A DNA stretch of 64,000 nt from Linanthus parryae (GCA_023055425.1 JALGPY010000003.1:52561891-52625890), one strand, 5' to 3'. Shown: positions 1-12,344, numbered from the stretch's first letter. The notes: generated from the letters alone by a model not told the origin. Numbers and translations: made by a program.

Positions 1-1459
1 AAGAAGGAGTTCTCCCACAACAAGGAAACAACCAAACTTGGGCTCCAAGCAAGGAGGTTGTTTTGGAAACAACCTCCACAAGGAGGTTCGGCCCCCTAGG
101 GGACCGCCCCCTTGCTTGCCGCCCAAGCTTGGCGCCCTAAGGGGCCGGGCGGCCCTAACCCGCGGGCTTAGCTTGCGGGTTTTGGGCCGGGCCGGCCCTA
201 GGGCCTTATGGTTCACTTTATTGGGCCCGGGCAATTTGATTGTTGGGCCCATGGACCGTTTTAACCCTAGAAATCCTAAAATCAATTAAAATTGACCAAG
301 CGCGTTAAAATTGGATTTTAACTGTTTATGTGCAAATCGCATGGTGATTGGATATGGCCTTAGGATGTGGTTTGATGTGGATGTTTAATTTTGTGGTTTG
401 GTTTTACGGCCTGCGAGCTGATCAATTAATTGTAATAATTAATTAGGGTTTTATGGCCTGCGTGCCATTTTTTTCCTCAACTTGTGAGATTTATTTTATT
501 TAGTATAGATGTTAGCTAGTGCTAGATAAAGTAGATTGTTAGCCAAGATTGGAGAAAAGAAGCCCAAAGCCAAAAGGAGCCACAAAAGATGGAGCATGGA
601 GCATGGAGCACACCACATGACTATGAAGGATGGACCAAAAGATCAAGACGCATGGATATGTGTTTGTTTAGGGTTCATAGATAATTCCATTGGCTTGGAA
701 TTATCTTAGTCTAGAAAAAGGCCATATCCACATCACGTTTAATTTCTGTTTTTGTGGTTGTTTATTTATTGTCTTATTATTTGTGTGGTTGGTGTATGGA
801 TGATGCATGCAATTAGGATAATAAGATAATTAGACAACCCGGATCTATTATTTAGAGTTGTGCCCAAACTAAAATAGATAGATTAGTTGATATTGATCAA
901 CAAAATAATTAAAATTGAAATGAAAAATCCCTCAAATTTTAAAATATTGTGTTCTTGCCTTCTCGTTATTTAAACACTCATTATCATCATTATTTATCAA
1001 GTTCGTGCGTGCCAAAGCATGGCGACTTGGTTCATAAAGATGGAATGCGATGGCACGTAACAATGTGCAATTGTTTAGATAAGAGGTTGAACACAACTAG
1101 GCTATTAATTTGATTAAGAAACCTAGAGGCAATCAATTGGGATTATCCATATGGATGGATAAATAAGGAGTTATTTTCCCGGTTGAACCAAGAGTTGCAT
1201 ATGGGATGCAATTGGAATTGTTCCTACCTAAGAAGTAATCGAATTATGGGTGACTTGCCAAAGCAAGCTCATAAGGAGATGAAAAAGATGGATCTTGGCC
1301 CACTAGAAAATATAAGGATATTTTCCGCATTAATATCTTGAGGGTTATTAATCCGTAGAAAAATAGTGGGAGCTATATTTAATAAACTAGCCATTATTAA
1401 ATATAGTCAAAAATTCACAAATACTAAAACTTGCGTATTTTCCTTTTGTAGAATTCCAA
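1..1459 (+). other. Untranslated leader of the Angela element
   Basis: About 1.46 kb between the window edge and the gag ATG has no credible coding frame. It opens with a very GC-rich stretch (about 75-235) packed with short palindromes such as CCCCCTAGGGG and GGCCGGGCGGCC. AT-rich sequence follows. The words GATGGAGCAT and GGAGCA repeat near 590-612. A pyrimidine tract ending TTTTGTAG at about 1450 lies just before the gag ATG and looks like a splice acceptor. No LTR end or primer binding site is visible, so both must lie left of base 1. Confidence 0.7.
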
Positions 1460-4400
1460 ATGGCAAACAACTCATCGAGTTCACAACATTCCCTACGATC
1501 TGTCCTTGAGAAGGACAAGCTCTCTGGAACCAACTTTCTCGATTGGTACAGAAACTTGAGAATTGTTCTCAAGCAAGAGAAGAAGCTGTACGCAATAGAG
1601 GAGCATGTTCCAGAAGGTCCAGAGAATCAGACACCTGCTGCCTTAAAGGCGTATCAAAAGCGTGTTGATGACGCTAATGATGCGGCCTGCCTAATGCTTT
1701 GCACCATGACCTCTGAGCTTCAGAAGCAACATGAGAACATGAATGCTGTCGATATGATCGAACATCTAAAGCAGCTCTTCCAAGAGCAGGCGAGGGTAGA
1801 GAGGTATGAGGTCTCAAAGGCACTGTTCAAATGTCATCTGGCAGAAGGGAACCCGGTGGGACCCCACGTACTCCGAATGATCGGGTACTTGGAGAATCTC
1901 GCCCGGCTTGGGTTCCCGGTCGGCCAAGAGTTGGCAACCGATCTCGTGTTGCAATCGTTGCCCGAGAGTTATGGACAGTTCATTATGAACTATAACATGA
2001 ACGAGATCGTTAAACCACTGCCAGATTTGCTCAACATGTTGAGGACGGCTGAACAGAGCATCAATAAAGGTAAGGGCAAAGCCATTATGATGGTGCATAA
2101 AGGAAAGGGTAAAAAGTTTGCCTCTTCCTCCAAGGGCAAAGGCAAGTCAGTTGCCAAGTCCAAGGAACAAGCCCTTAAGCCTGTTGGTGCCATTGCCAAG
2201 GTCGTGACTAAGGGTGAATGTCACTACTGTAGTCAACCTGGACACTGGAGGAGGAACTTCCCAAAATATCTGGAGGACAAGAGGCTTGGAATAGTGATTC
2301 CACCACCACCAGGTATTTTTGTTGTAGATGTCAATTTAACTGTCTCTACATCATGGGTATTAGATACTGGATGTGGATCTCATATTTGTCGAAATATGCA
2401 GGATCTAAAGAGAAGTAAAAGATTGGCTAAAGGGGAGGTAGATCTGCGCGTTGGGAATGGAGCAAAGGTTGCTGCGTTGGCCATAGGCGTGTGCGAGCTA
2501 TCTCTGCCTTCAGGATTAGTTTTAGAATTAAATAATTGCTATTTTGTGCCTGCTATGAGCAGAAACATTATTTCTATTTCTTGTTTGGACAAGGAAGGTT
2601 TTATTATTTCAATAAAGAACAATTGTTGTTCCTTTTATTTGAATAATATTCACTATTTTAGTGCGCAATTATTTAATGGACTTTATGTCCTTGATCTAAG
2701 TAATCCTGTCTACAACATTAATACCAAGCGGATTAAAATAAATGATTTAAATTGTGCTTATTTATGGCATTGTCGTTTAGGCCACATAAATGAGAAACGT
2801 GTATCTAGACTCCATAAGGATGGATTACTAGACTCATTTGATTTTGAATCATATGAGACATGTGAGGCTTGTTTATTGGGAAAAATGACAAAGTCCCCTT
2901 TCAATAAGAAAGGTGAGAGGACTAGTGAGCAATTGGCGCTCATACATACTGATGTGTGTGGGCCATTTGCCACGCCTGCCAGGGGTGGTTATGTCTACTT
3001 CATTACGTTTACTGATGATTACAGTAGATATGGATTTGTGTACCTTATGAGGGCAAAATCCGAATCCTTTGAAGTGTTCAAGGAATTCAAGAATGAAGTA
3101 GAGAAGCAACTTGGCAAAAGTATCAAGGCTCTACGATCGGATCGTGGAGGAGAATACTTAAGCCAAGAGTTTGACGACTATCTTAGAGAGTGTGGGATCG
3201 TGTCCCAACTCACTCCACCCGGAACGCCACAATGGAATGGCGTGTCCGAGAGGAGGAATCGAACCCTATTGGATATGGTTCGGTCTATGATGTGTCAAAC
3301 CGATCTTCCATTATCATTTTGGGGCTACGCTCTATTAAGTGCAGCTTTCACCATTAACCGTGTTCCATCTAAATCAGTCATGAAGACACCATATGAGATG
3401 TGGAGTGGGAGGCGTCCCACACTGTCGTTCATGAGGATTTGGGGCTGCGATGTCTATGTAAAACGATTACAATCAGACAAGCTAGGGCCTAAATCGGATA
3501 AGTGTAAATTTGTGGGGTACCCTAAGGAAACGAAGGGATACTACTTCTACAATCCAACCGAGAACAAAGTGTTTGTTGCTCGGACCGGCGTGTTTCTAGA
3601 AAGAGAGTTTGTCTCTAAAGAAGCAAGTGGGAGGAATGTAGAACTTGAAGAAGTTCAAGAACCACAAATCACAGAACCGATTATGGAACATGAACAGGAA
3701 TCACAAGCAGTTGTGGAGACACCTGTTCAGGTAACACAAGAGCTTCGTAGATCTAGTAGAGTGCGCCAGGAACCCGAGAGGTACGGACTTCTCGTAACTG
3801 ATTCCGGTGACACGATGCTCATAGATGATGAGCCTACTACCTATGAGGAGGCCATGAATGGCCCAGACTCACAGAAGTGGCTTGAGGCCATGAGATCCGA
3901 GATGGAATCCATGTATACCAACAAAGTATGGACTTTGGTGGAACCACCTGATGGGGCGCGGCCCATAGGGTGCAAGTGGGTCTTCAAGAAGAAGATCGAC
4001 ATGGATGGTAATGTGATTACCTATAAGGGCCGATTGGTGGCTAAAGGATTCAGACAGATTCATGGTATTGACTATGATGAAACCTTTTCACCAGTCGCAA
4101 TGACCAAATCCATCCGAATCCTACTTGCAATTGCAGCATACTACGACTATGAGATTTGGCAGATGGATGTCAAAACAGCATTCCTTTATGGGAATCTCCT
4201 CGAAGACGTGTATATGATACAGCCGGAGGGTTTTGAGGATCCAAAGCAAGCCAACAAAGTCTGTAAGCTGCAGCGATCTATTTATGGATTGAAGCAAGCT
4301 TCTAGGAGTTGGAATCGACGTTTTGATGAAGTGGTCAAAGAGTTTGGCTTCATCAGAAACGAAGATGAGTCTTGTGTCTACAAGAAGGTTAGTGGGAGCT

Positions 4401-5410
4401 CTGTAGCTTTTCTGGTCTTGTATGTGGATGACATACTACTCATTGGAAACGACATTCCCATGCTGCAATCTGTGAAAGATTGGCTAGGAAAGTGTTTCTC
4501 AATGAAGGACTTAGGGGAAGCAGCCTATATACTCGGTATAAAGATCTATAGAGATAGATCTAAGAGGTTGCTAGGCCTAAGTCAAAGTACATATATTGAC
4601 AAGGTGTTGAAACGGTTCAACATGCAAGATTCCAAGAAGGGATTCTTGCCCATGTCACATGGAATCACTCTTTCGAAGAGTGGTTGTCCTTCCAATGAGA
4701 TTGAGAAGTAACGCATGAGTAGGATTCCCTATGCCTCGGCCATAGGATCCATCATGTACGCCATGTTATGTACTAGACCAGATGTGTCATATGCCTTGAG
4801 TATGACAAGCAGATACCAATCCAATCCGGGTGAGAGTCACTGGATTGCAGTCAAGAACATCCTAAAGTACTTGAGAAGAACCAAGGATGCTTTCTTGATG
4901 TTTGGCGGTGAGGAAGAGTTGCGTGTAAGGGGTTACACTGATGCAAGCTTCCAAACCGATAGAGATGACTTTAGATCACAGTCGGGATATGTGTTTTGCC
5001 TGAATGGAGCAGCGGTGAGCTGGAAGAGTTCCAAGCAAGAGACGGTAGCTGATTCTACAACAGAGGCTGAGTACATTGCTGCAAATGGCGCAGCAAAGGA
5101 GGCTGTTTGGATCAGAAAGTTTGTTTCTAAACTTGGTGTGGTCCCTAGCATTGCGGATCCAGTGGAGTTGTTCTGTGACAACACTGGGGCGATCGCGCAA
5201 TCAAAGGAACCCAGATCGCACCAGAAGTCCAAGCATGTGCTCAGGAAGTTTCATCTGATTCGAGATATTATCGATAGAGGAGACGTTCGGATATGCAAAA
5301 TTCCTACAGATGATAATCTGTCAGACCCGCTTACAAAGCCTCTCACGCAGTGGAAGCATGAAGGGCACACTAAGAGTATGGGCATACGAGATGCGCCAGA
5401 TTGGCTCTAG
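1460..5410 (+). pseudogene. gag-pol polyprotein, Angela copia, one in-frame stop
   Basis: One frame of about 1,317 codons encodes the Gag-Pol polyprotein that packages, reverse transcribes and integrates the element. Order: gag (1-250); zinc knuckle starting CHYC at residue 254; aspartic protease DTG at 302; integrase H-H-C-C region LWHCRLGH...CEAC (about 430-475); integrase core D498, D561 and E597 (DD35E); reverse transcriptase YVDD at about 988; RNase H with YTDASF, AEY and CDN. Two lesions are visible. The fourth ligand of the zinc knuckle is Phe (TTC, 2258-2260) where Cys is expected. A TAA at 4709-4711 interrupts the RT to RNase H linker, and the frame continues unchanged after it. Everything else reads through, so the copy is nearly intact. 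Start is the first ATG, with family-typical MANNSS. Confidence 0.92.
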
Positions 5411-5411
5411 T

Positions 5412-5424
5412 GCAAGTGGGAGAC
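5412..5424 (+). promoter_or_regulatory. Polypurine tract of the Angela element
   Basis: The purine-rich run GCAAGTGGGAGAC directly precedes the 3' LTR and follows the RNase H stop codon. This is the expected primer site for plus-strand DNA synthesis. Confidence 0.8.
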
Positions 5425-6855
5425 TGTTGGAATAGATGCCCTAGAGGCAATCTAGTTTAGTATGAATTTGTAATTGGCTAGAAATTCATTTATTATTTAT
5501 TGGATATTTAATATAATGAAGTCCTTAGATTTACAATTGTGTTGTTTATCTTAAATATCCCTAGTCAAGTATAATGATTAAATGGGACAATCATCTATAG
5601 ACTAGTATGGGGTTGGATTGGTATGGAGATATCACGATCCAACACATAGGTGTGCATTACGGAATGTTGCACTGGATTGACCCATCACCGAGAAGGCTAC
5701 ATACACGTTATGTTGAGTCACAAGTGCTTCTCGGGTACAATGGTATTGTCATCCTTAGACTTGAAGTCACCAGATATTCTAGTTGTGGATCATTGTGATC
5801 TTGGTAGCGTTAAACGCTACACCGTAACAGGGTAGTTATAAAGGTGTGTACTGGATACAATGAGAAGCAAGCTTAGAGATCGTAGTGGACGTAGAGAGGA
5901 TTTGCCCCTCCCACATAACAGGAGCAAATATCCAAGGCCACTCGAAGGATAGTGCTTATAGAATGTCTGGCCAGACTCAAATAAATCAATATATGGGATA
6001 TTGATGTTATTTGCACGAATAAGGCTATTCCATGGATCGAGAAACTAGGGATTGGATATACGAGTGTGACTTGTATGTCTCGTGTCCAATCCGGACATGG
6101 AGGCAAAGGGATGAGACAATTACTTGTACAAGGTTGTCTAGATGACTATTCTATTAGTTGGCTAGAATGGATGTTTTGCTAGAAACCGCTCCATATTAGC
6201 AAATAGTTGCTACCAACTAGATAGAACCTATGGGGTCACACGCCATATAGAGTTGTACTAGATTTGGAATTAATTAATTGGATTAATTAATTAGAAGGAT
6301 CACATTGCAAACCCTTGCAAACTTAGTAGGGACTAATTTGCAAGGAAGGGACTAAATTGAATTCTAGTAGGACTAGAATAAGTCCTTTAGGTAGTTAACA
6401 AGGAGTTGTTGGACTATATAAAGGACCCTCCTTCCTTCCTTCCCTACACAACTTATGCTCTAGAGAGAACATAACAAGAGTGGGAGAGAACAAAGGAGAG
6501 AGAGAGCAAGCAACAAGAGGGACGCCGCCCCCTTGCCGCCGCCCCCTCGTCCCCGACGCCACAAAGGGGCCGAACCCCCTTTTGTGCCTTGTTTTGCGTG
6601 ATTCCTTCACCCTCCTTTCATTCCGGGCTAGCAACAAGGAGATTGGAGATCTAGGAACAACTCTAGGCGTGGATCAACTATAGAGAACGTGACACTATTC
6701 GCGTTTGAAGTCATCAAGGAGAACCCAAAGGTGTGTTTATGATTTCTTACCTTTACTATCGTTATGCATCTAGACTTGTGATCCTTGGAGGGTTTTGCAT
6801 GGTTGTTTGTTTGATTATGCTTCCGTTTGCGCGATCCATGAATCAAAACCCTACA
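5425..6855 (+). repeat. 3' LTR of the Angela element (1,431 bp)
   Basis: It starts TGTTGGAATAGATG just after the polypurine tract and ends ATCAAAACCCTACA where the disrupted Tork coding frame resumes. A related antisense Angela LTR at 28175-29473 shares both ends (TGTTGGAGTATGCCC and ATCAAAACCTACA), which supports both boundaries. It contains a TATA box, then a purine-rich and GC-rich stretch (6475-6600) that should lie in the transcribed leader. Small frames inside it are not genes. Confidence 0.88.
6415..6422 (+). promoter_or_regulatory. TATA box of the Angela LTR promoter
   Basis: TATATAAA lies mid-LTR, followed after about 30 bp by a pyrimidine-rich stretch (CCTTCCTTCC) where transcription could start. 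In the 5' LTR the same site would drive the genomic RNA. Confidence 0.6.
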
Positions 6856-9166
6856 GGCTGGTCCTCTACCTCTTCCGCTACCTGTAATGCATATCCCACC
6901 ATACCATCATCTATGTATCTCGCAGGAGGCTTTATGACTCTCCTTGGTCTTCCTTCAGCAATACTTTGATGAACCGGTTCCTCTGGTGTAAACGCATCCT
7001 CACTATCAGACTCTTCTGCTTCTTCCTCTTTGGCTTCCGGCGGCGGTGTAAGGATTTCAGAATCCTTAGGATCAATAGAATCTGACTCTCCCTCCACCTT
7101 ATTCTTTTCACCTCCAAGCTCCACCTCCATGGAGTTCTTCAACATATGAGTCTCATCAAAGACTACACTTCTGCTAAGTATAATCTTGTTGTCTGCCCAT
7201 ATCTTGTATCCCTTCACACCTGTTCCGAAACCAATGAATACTCCCTTCTTAGCTCTTGGTTCTAGTTTGCCATCATCAACGTGATAATAGGCAACACAAC
7301 CAAAAACTCTCAAATTCGAGTAATCCACTGCATTACCGGACCAGACTTCCATAGGAATCTTGCATCCTATACCTGTGTGCGGGCTCCGATTTATGAGATA
7401 GCATGCCATGGAAACTTCCTCTCCCCGGAAACCTCTAGAATGACCTGCATTCGAAAGCATGCACCTTGATTTTTCTAAAAGTGTCTGATTCATTCTCTCG
7501 ACTACACCGTTCTGCTGCGGTGTGTGCCGAACAGTGCGATGGCGTGCTATTCCCTGATCCTTGCAGAATTCATCAAAATCTTATGAACAGAACTCTAAGC
7601 CGTTGTCCGTGCGCAGCCTCTTCACCTTCTTTCCCACCTGATTCTCTACTAGTGTCTTCCACTCCTTGAATCTTGCGAAGGCTTCGCTCTTGTGCTTCAT
7701 CAAGAATATCCAAGTCATCCTGGAGTAGTCGTCTATGATGCTTAGGAAATACCTGTATCCTCCAATCGCCTCGACTCGAGATGGACCCCTGCAATCCGAA
7801 TGGATATAATCAAGAGTACCTTTCGTTCTACGAACCACCTTAGGGAACTTGCTACGCTGTAGCTTCCCATACACGCAGTGCTCACAAAACCCTAGGATCT
7901 TGGGCGCATGCCCGTTGAGATAGCCTTTCTTGTGAAGTTCCTGCATTCCACGTTCACTCATATGGCCGAGCCTCATATGCCACAGCTTAGTTAGATCAGC
8001 TTCCTTAATCTCGGCTGAGACAACTCCAGCAGAACCTGTGATCGTCGAACCTTGCAACATATACAAAGTCCCATTCATGACTCCCCTGAGAATCACCTTA
8101 TAAACCTTGCAGACTTGTAGATCTTTACCTTCACCTTTGAAACTGTATAGGAGATCAGACTCTTCTTAATAAGTGGTACATGTCTGACCTGCTCCAAGGT
8201 ACATAACTTCCCTTCATTCGTCTTCAATCTAACTGAGCCGCTCCCAATCACCTTACAGATGGCTCCGTTTGCCATGTAGACAGACCCTCCATCCGTTTGG
8301 TCGTACGTCGAGAATAGCTCCCTGTTAGAGAAAATATGATAGGAAGCTCCGGAATCAAGGACCCACGCATCTTGAGAGTGCTTGACAACATCCGCCATTA
8401 GAACGTTATCATCCTCGGACGAGTTGCCTTGTTCTGCTACGGCTGCGGATCCATTCTGCCCCTGTTGACCTCGTTTCGGGCAATCTCTCTTCCACTGCCC
8501 CTTTTCCTTGAAAAAGGCACAGACATCCTTGGGTAACTTAGAACCTGAGAACTGCTTCTTCTTGTTCTTCTTACCCTTCTTGCTTCCCCCCGTTGCCATC
8601 AGTCCGGAAGCATGGTCCTCTATACCTGTGCCTGCACCCTTATGGCACAGTTCCCTAGCATGGAGCGCCGATCTCACCTCCTCTATGGATAAGTCGTCCT
8701 TGTTCACAATGAACGACTGCACGAAGTTCTCATATGATGGAGGTAACGAGATCAATAACAAAAGTGCAGCATCCTCATCCTCCACCTTCTCGCCAATATT
8801 ACGCAAATCTAACAGAATTGTGTTCAATTGATCAAGATGGTCCTTGAGAGCCGTACCTTCGAGCATCCGCAGGGTGAAGAGCCTTTGCTTTAGCATCAAC
8901 TTGCTAGTGAGACTCTTCGTCATGTAGAGACTCTCCAACTTGAGCCAGAGCTTCGCTGCTTCCTTCTGATCTGCGATCTCGATGATCACGTCATCCGATA
9001 AGCACAGCATAATCGTTGCGTGTGCCATCTCCTCCATCGCCTTGGATTCCGCGGTCAAAGGTGCCCACAAGCCTTGCGATTTAAGCAAAGCCTCCATCTT
9101 TATCTTCCACAGACTGAGGCTGTTCCCTCCTATGAACCTGTCGATCTTCAACATTGATCCGGACAT
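6856..9166 (-). pseudogene. gag-protease-integrase of the Tork element, truncated and frameshifted
   Basis: The gag ATG is at 9166 (protein MSGSMLKIDRF...). Gag has the Tnt1/Tork-type core with LWLKLESLYM and LPPSYENF. A single knuckle-like region near 8490 has lost its Cys pattern (it reads CAFFKEKGQWKRDCP). The protease motif is LDSGAS. A small deletion with a frame change follows at about 8095-8150. The next frame holds LWHMRLGHMSERG, CEHC, and integrase D in HSDCRGP and D in RTDNGLEF. An in-frame TAA at 7581-7583 interrupts integrase, then the same frame gives E in NGVVERMNQ. Coding ends in the acidic linker after integrase at the Angela boundary. Several lesions make it older than the Angela copy. 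Confidence 0.85.
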
Positions 9167-9299
9167 CGTTCTTGGTGGATGTTGAACTCTAGTCGCGTGC
9201 TCCACCTAGATCGCAAAACCCTAGATTTGATTTCACCAAGTTGTGAAACCCTAGCTTTGCTCCGCCTTGATCTTGATCTTGAAACACCGCCAAACCCGA

Positions 9300-9311
9300 G
9301 CTCTGATACCA
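9300..9311 (-). promoter_or_regulatory. Primer binding site of the Tork element (initiator Met tRNA)
   Basis: On the minus strand this reads TGGTATCAGAGC, the standard complement of the initiator methionine tRNA 3' end, three bases inside the 5' LTR. Confidence 0.9.
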
Positions 9312-9314
9312 GTT

Positions 9315-9698
9315 TGTTATGTCAAACCACCTCACGAACGAAGAACGAATAGAAGAAGAACACGAGTATTTTACATGGTTCGCTAGCAAAATATTTGCTA
9401 ACTACCTCCACGGCGGAAAAACACTCTTTATTCACTTAAGAGGAACAATTACAATGTTTTGCATATGAAACTAGGAGCCCCAAGTAGTACTTATATATTA
9501 CTAAGAAAGACTCCAAAGATTTCCATGTACATGTGCCAGCCCATGTTTCCAATCTTGATATGGAAACAATTCCTAACAATTCCTAATTCAATTGTTACCT
9601 AATTAATTCTTAACCTTTTGCTACTGTTGACTTTTCAACTCAAGCCAATTTGTTTCTATAGTTGCCTTTGACTTTCAATTCAAGGCACCTCCTCAACA
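9315..9698 (-). repeat. 5' LTR of the Tork element (384 bp)
   Basis: On the minus strand it starts TGTTGAGGAGG and ends with ATAACA next to the primer binding site. The outer end meets sequence that is continuous in copy B, which fixes the boundary at 9698. Confidence 0.85.
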
Positions 9699-11670
9699 GT
9701 TAATATAATTTCTTTAGAAAATTTACTTTCAACATATTCTATGTATGAACTAGCATATCCATCCATGTGAAGAAACAACTCTTTCAGAGATTATGGTATG
9801 AATTAGTACAGTAGTGAAATCATATAAAAAACATAGAGAGTTAAAAAACATCAACTATTACTTAGTGAATTCTGGGAACTAGGATATATCTTTTTTACTT
9901 GAGTCATTCATATAATTAACAATATAAAATAAGGTGATTGATATGTGTGAAGTTTCAAAATATCAATTATTACTTAGTGAATTCTGTAACTTAACGTTTA
10001 GGGATCAAACCATTTACGTGTCTTAATAAACATACCAAAGATGTTTGTATGACGAAAAGAATACCATATGGCCATCTTGGTGTGTGGGCATCGATTAGTA
10101 GCTGCAGCTTCTAGAAGCCAGGTTATTATCGAGAAGCCAACAGTCACTTTAATTTGAAACATTAATTGAAACGGAGGTAACATTTGAAACAAACTCCAAA
10201 TGCGGCAATTGTCTATAGTGAATTAATTAGTGGAAACCGATTTTATCTATTAAGATGAACCTTTGTTTTCTTAACCAATTCATAAAATCGAAGTTTATGT
10301 TCCTCAAGCAGCACAACTCAGGATGCCGAAGAATTTGAATCATATAACCGTTCACCAGGAAGTCTCTGAGACACATAATTCGGTAGGCTTCTTCTCCTAT
10401 TACTTTCTGAGAAAAGAAGTAAATGTGGACTCTTTCTTCTTTGGCATGTTATTCTTCTCTTTGATTTTTTTTTTCTTTTTCTTCAGAGAACATCAGTTCT
10501 ATTTTCTGATGTCTTAGTTCAAAGATAACCTTCGAGGTTTCCAGCTTTAACACTTTTTTCTTTACAAGATCTATTCCACGTGCTAAGCATGTGACATCTT
10601 TTTGCTACATATAGGTCGCAAATGAACCAAATCAAACCTAATGTTAATTTTTTCTGTTATGTCCATATTTAACTAATACAAATTTCAACATTTAATTTAG
10701 TTTGGTTTGCATTTCTTCTTCTTTTGTGGTTCATTTTTCACCGTGTTTCATTATTTTTGGTCAAAGCAATTAAGCTGTTTACTCTAAGCAGGTTATAATT
10801 TAGAAGCATATTTCTCAAATCAGACAACCTTCCTTATTTTGGCTGCCTTGAAGCTCCCTTCATGTTACTACAAAGTCCTACTTCATCGAATTCAGATGGC
10901 TATTGGAAGAACTGAATTTTACTACCAAAAATTTCTTAGATCTTTTGAAGGAAATGTGATTATCATTTTTTTTAAAAGGAAGATTACATGAATATCAAAA
11001 TAAATAAACTTGTTTACTAATGCTGGTAAGAAAATTCTACTGCCAACAAATATGACATAATTGGAACAGAAAAATAGTTTCAATTTTATGCCTTCGAACA
11101 TTCCTCTCAAATAGAGATTAAAATAATGAATTGAAAGTCACCTTCGTTGAGTCTTGAAGAGTCGCTTGAAATATTTGTAAGTAGATAGAATAACATAACT
11201 ATAACATGCTTGGACAATATATTCATATTTTTACAAAAAGAAAGCTCTAATTTGTAGAAGCTCGCACTTAGCATGAAGCGGGAATGCAACAGGAATAATC
11301 ATATACTTGGTACAAATACGTATACTAGCCTCGTGGTGTATGTTCCTCAAATCAGAAGCTGATAATGCTCTTTGTTAATCAGGGTAGTCTTCAACTAAGT
11401 CTCCAACATCTTTTCATCAACTGGAAGCATGATCTGTCCGTACAAGAGCAATTCAAATCATGTTTCTTATACCATGGCCATTGTGATTGCTTCAATTTGG
11501 AAAAAGATTTCTTCAAAACCTTCTTCACTAACCTTGATTTAGATATATGAGTTTTGCATTACTAATCCCCCGAATCTACAAGTACGAAAGTTGTCTTGAC
11601 CTATACCAATGTCAAGTTCTGACCAAATTGTGAGATCAAAGCAAGTACAATTCTGATACCCTGAGGACGA
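9699..11670. repeat. Unclassified 2 kb repeat segment, no recognised gene
   Basis: AT-rich sequence present three times in the window: here, at 55052-57030 (same orientation) and in part at 53862-54887 (inverted). The short open frames here are not conserved between copies. On the minus strand around 10200-10340 a short stretch reads LEE(H/D)KLRFYELVKKTKV in two copies, which could be a gene relic, but I do not recognise it. The right edge meets SIRE pol sequence at the same base in copies A and B, so the junction predates the duplication. Confidence 0.6.
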
Positions 11671-12344
11671 TGTTGACAAGAACATGAAACACATTCAAAT
11701 GTATGTGAAGTGTGCATTTTTAAATGGCTATTTGCAAGAAGAAGTTTATGTTTCTCAACCTTCAGGTTTTGAAAATGACAAGTTTCCAGATCATGTTTAC
11801 AAACGTGACAAAGCTCGTTATGGTTTAAAACAAGCTCAAAGATTTTGGTATGAAAGATTATCAATTCAACTTGAAAATGATTTCAAAAGAGGATTAGTAG
11901 ACAAGGCCCTTTTCAAAGACATGCTTGTAGTTCAAATTTATGTTGATGATATTCTGTTTGGAGCTACTTGATGTTTCGTGCAACGAATTATCAAGTCTTT
12001 TGAGCAGGAAATTTGAAATGAGCTTTATGGGGGAATTGAACTTCTTTCTTGGACTTCAAATTCGTCAGATGAAGAAAGGCATATTACTACATCAAAGCAA
12101 GTACACAAGGGACTTGCTAAGCAAGTATAATATGTCTCAGTCCAAAGAGATTAAGGCATATTACTACATCAAAGCATATTATATTGATGTTAGACATCAC
12201 TTCATCAGAGATCATGCTGAAAAAGGTGATATTGTTCTTGAATCTCTTTCTACTAACTTGCAATTTGCAGATATCTTCACTAAACCATTGCCAGATGAAA
12301 GATTCTCAGCCTTAAGACTGGAATTGGGCATGCTAAATAAATAA
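11671..12344 (+). pseudogene. RT and RNase H remnant of the SIRE-like fragment (copy A)
   Basis: Sections read AFLNGYLQEEVYV and YGLKQAQRFWYERL, then YVDDI near 11940 with a frame change just after it. The RT thumb ends at SQSKEIK (about 12152). The sequence then jumps, through a short copied filler, to the end of RNase H (DVRHHFIRDHAEKG and FADIFTKPLPDERF). Everything between, including most RNase H active-site motifs, is deleted. In copy B the same interval keeps LDKDESGKSVNV and later motifs. It cannot make a working enzyme. Confidence 0.85.
12153..12176 (+). other. Templated filler at a deletion junction
   Basis: These 24 bases are an exact repeat of 12076-12099, 77 bp upstream, and sit exactly where copy A loses about 0.54 kb relative to copy B. 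The pattern fits repair of a break by copying nearby sequence before end joining. Confidence 0.8.

Larger units (their letters stand above)
1..6855 (+). mobile_element. Ty1/copia retrotransposon, Angela lineage, 5' LTR off window
   Basis: The element runs from a long untranslated leader at the window edge through one gag-pol frame to a complete 3' LTR. The LTR begins TGTTGGAATAGATGCCCTAG, like BARE/Angela LTRs, and ends CCCTACA. The last bases nearly invert the first (TGTTGG against CCTACA, one mismatch). The next bases (6856 on) resume the open frame of an antisense Tork element at its integrase C-terminal end, so this element sits inside that one. The 5-bp target duplication predicted from the right flank is ggctg, but its partner is off the window. 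The long leader plus 1.4 kb LTR fits the Angela/BARE layout. One nonsense codon and few visible lesions suggest a recent insertion. Confidence 0.9.
6856..9698 (-). mobile_element. Ty1/copia retrotransposon, Tork lineage, antisense, cut by the Angela insertion
   Basis: Reading leftward from 9698: a 384-bp 5' LTR, a methionine-tRNA primer binding site, gag, protease and integrase up to the integrase C-terminal region, where the Angela element begins. The reverse transcriptase, RNase H and 3' LTR must lie left of the window. On the right the element abuts bases GTTAA (9699-9703). At the same point copy B (55052 on) is uninterrupted, so this insertion happened after the duplication and only in copy A. 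Confidence 0.88.

Noticed and set aside
38..289. 83-codon forward frame in the Angela leader
   Set aside because: It starts with TTG, not ATG, and follows the GC-rich palindromic block. It is open because of base composition and lies in the untranslated leader.
9998..11289. Scattered 60-64 codon frames in the 2 kb segment
   Set aside because: They do not keep the same frame or length in copy B or in the inverted copy, so they are not conserved genes.
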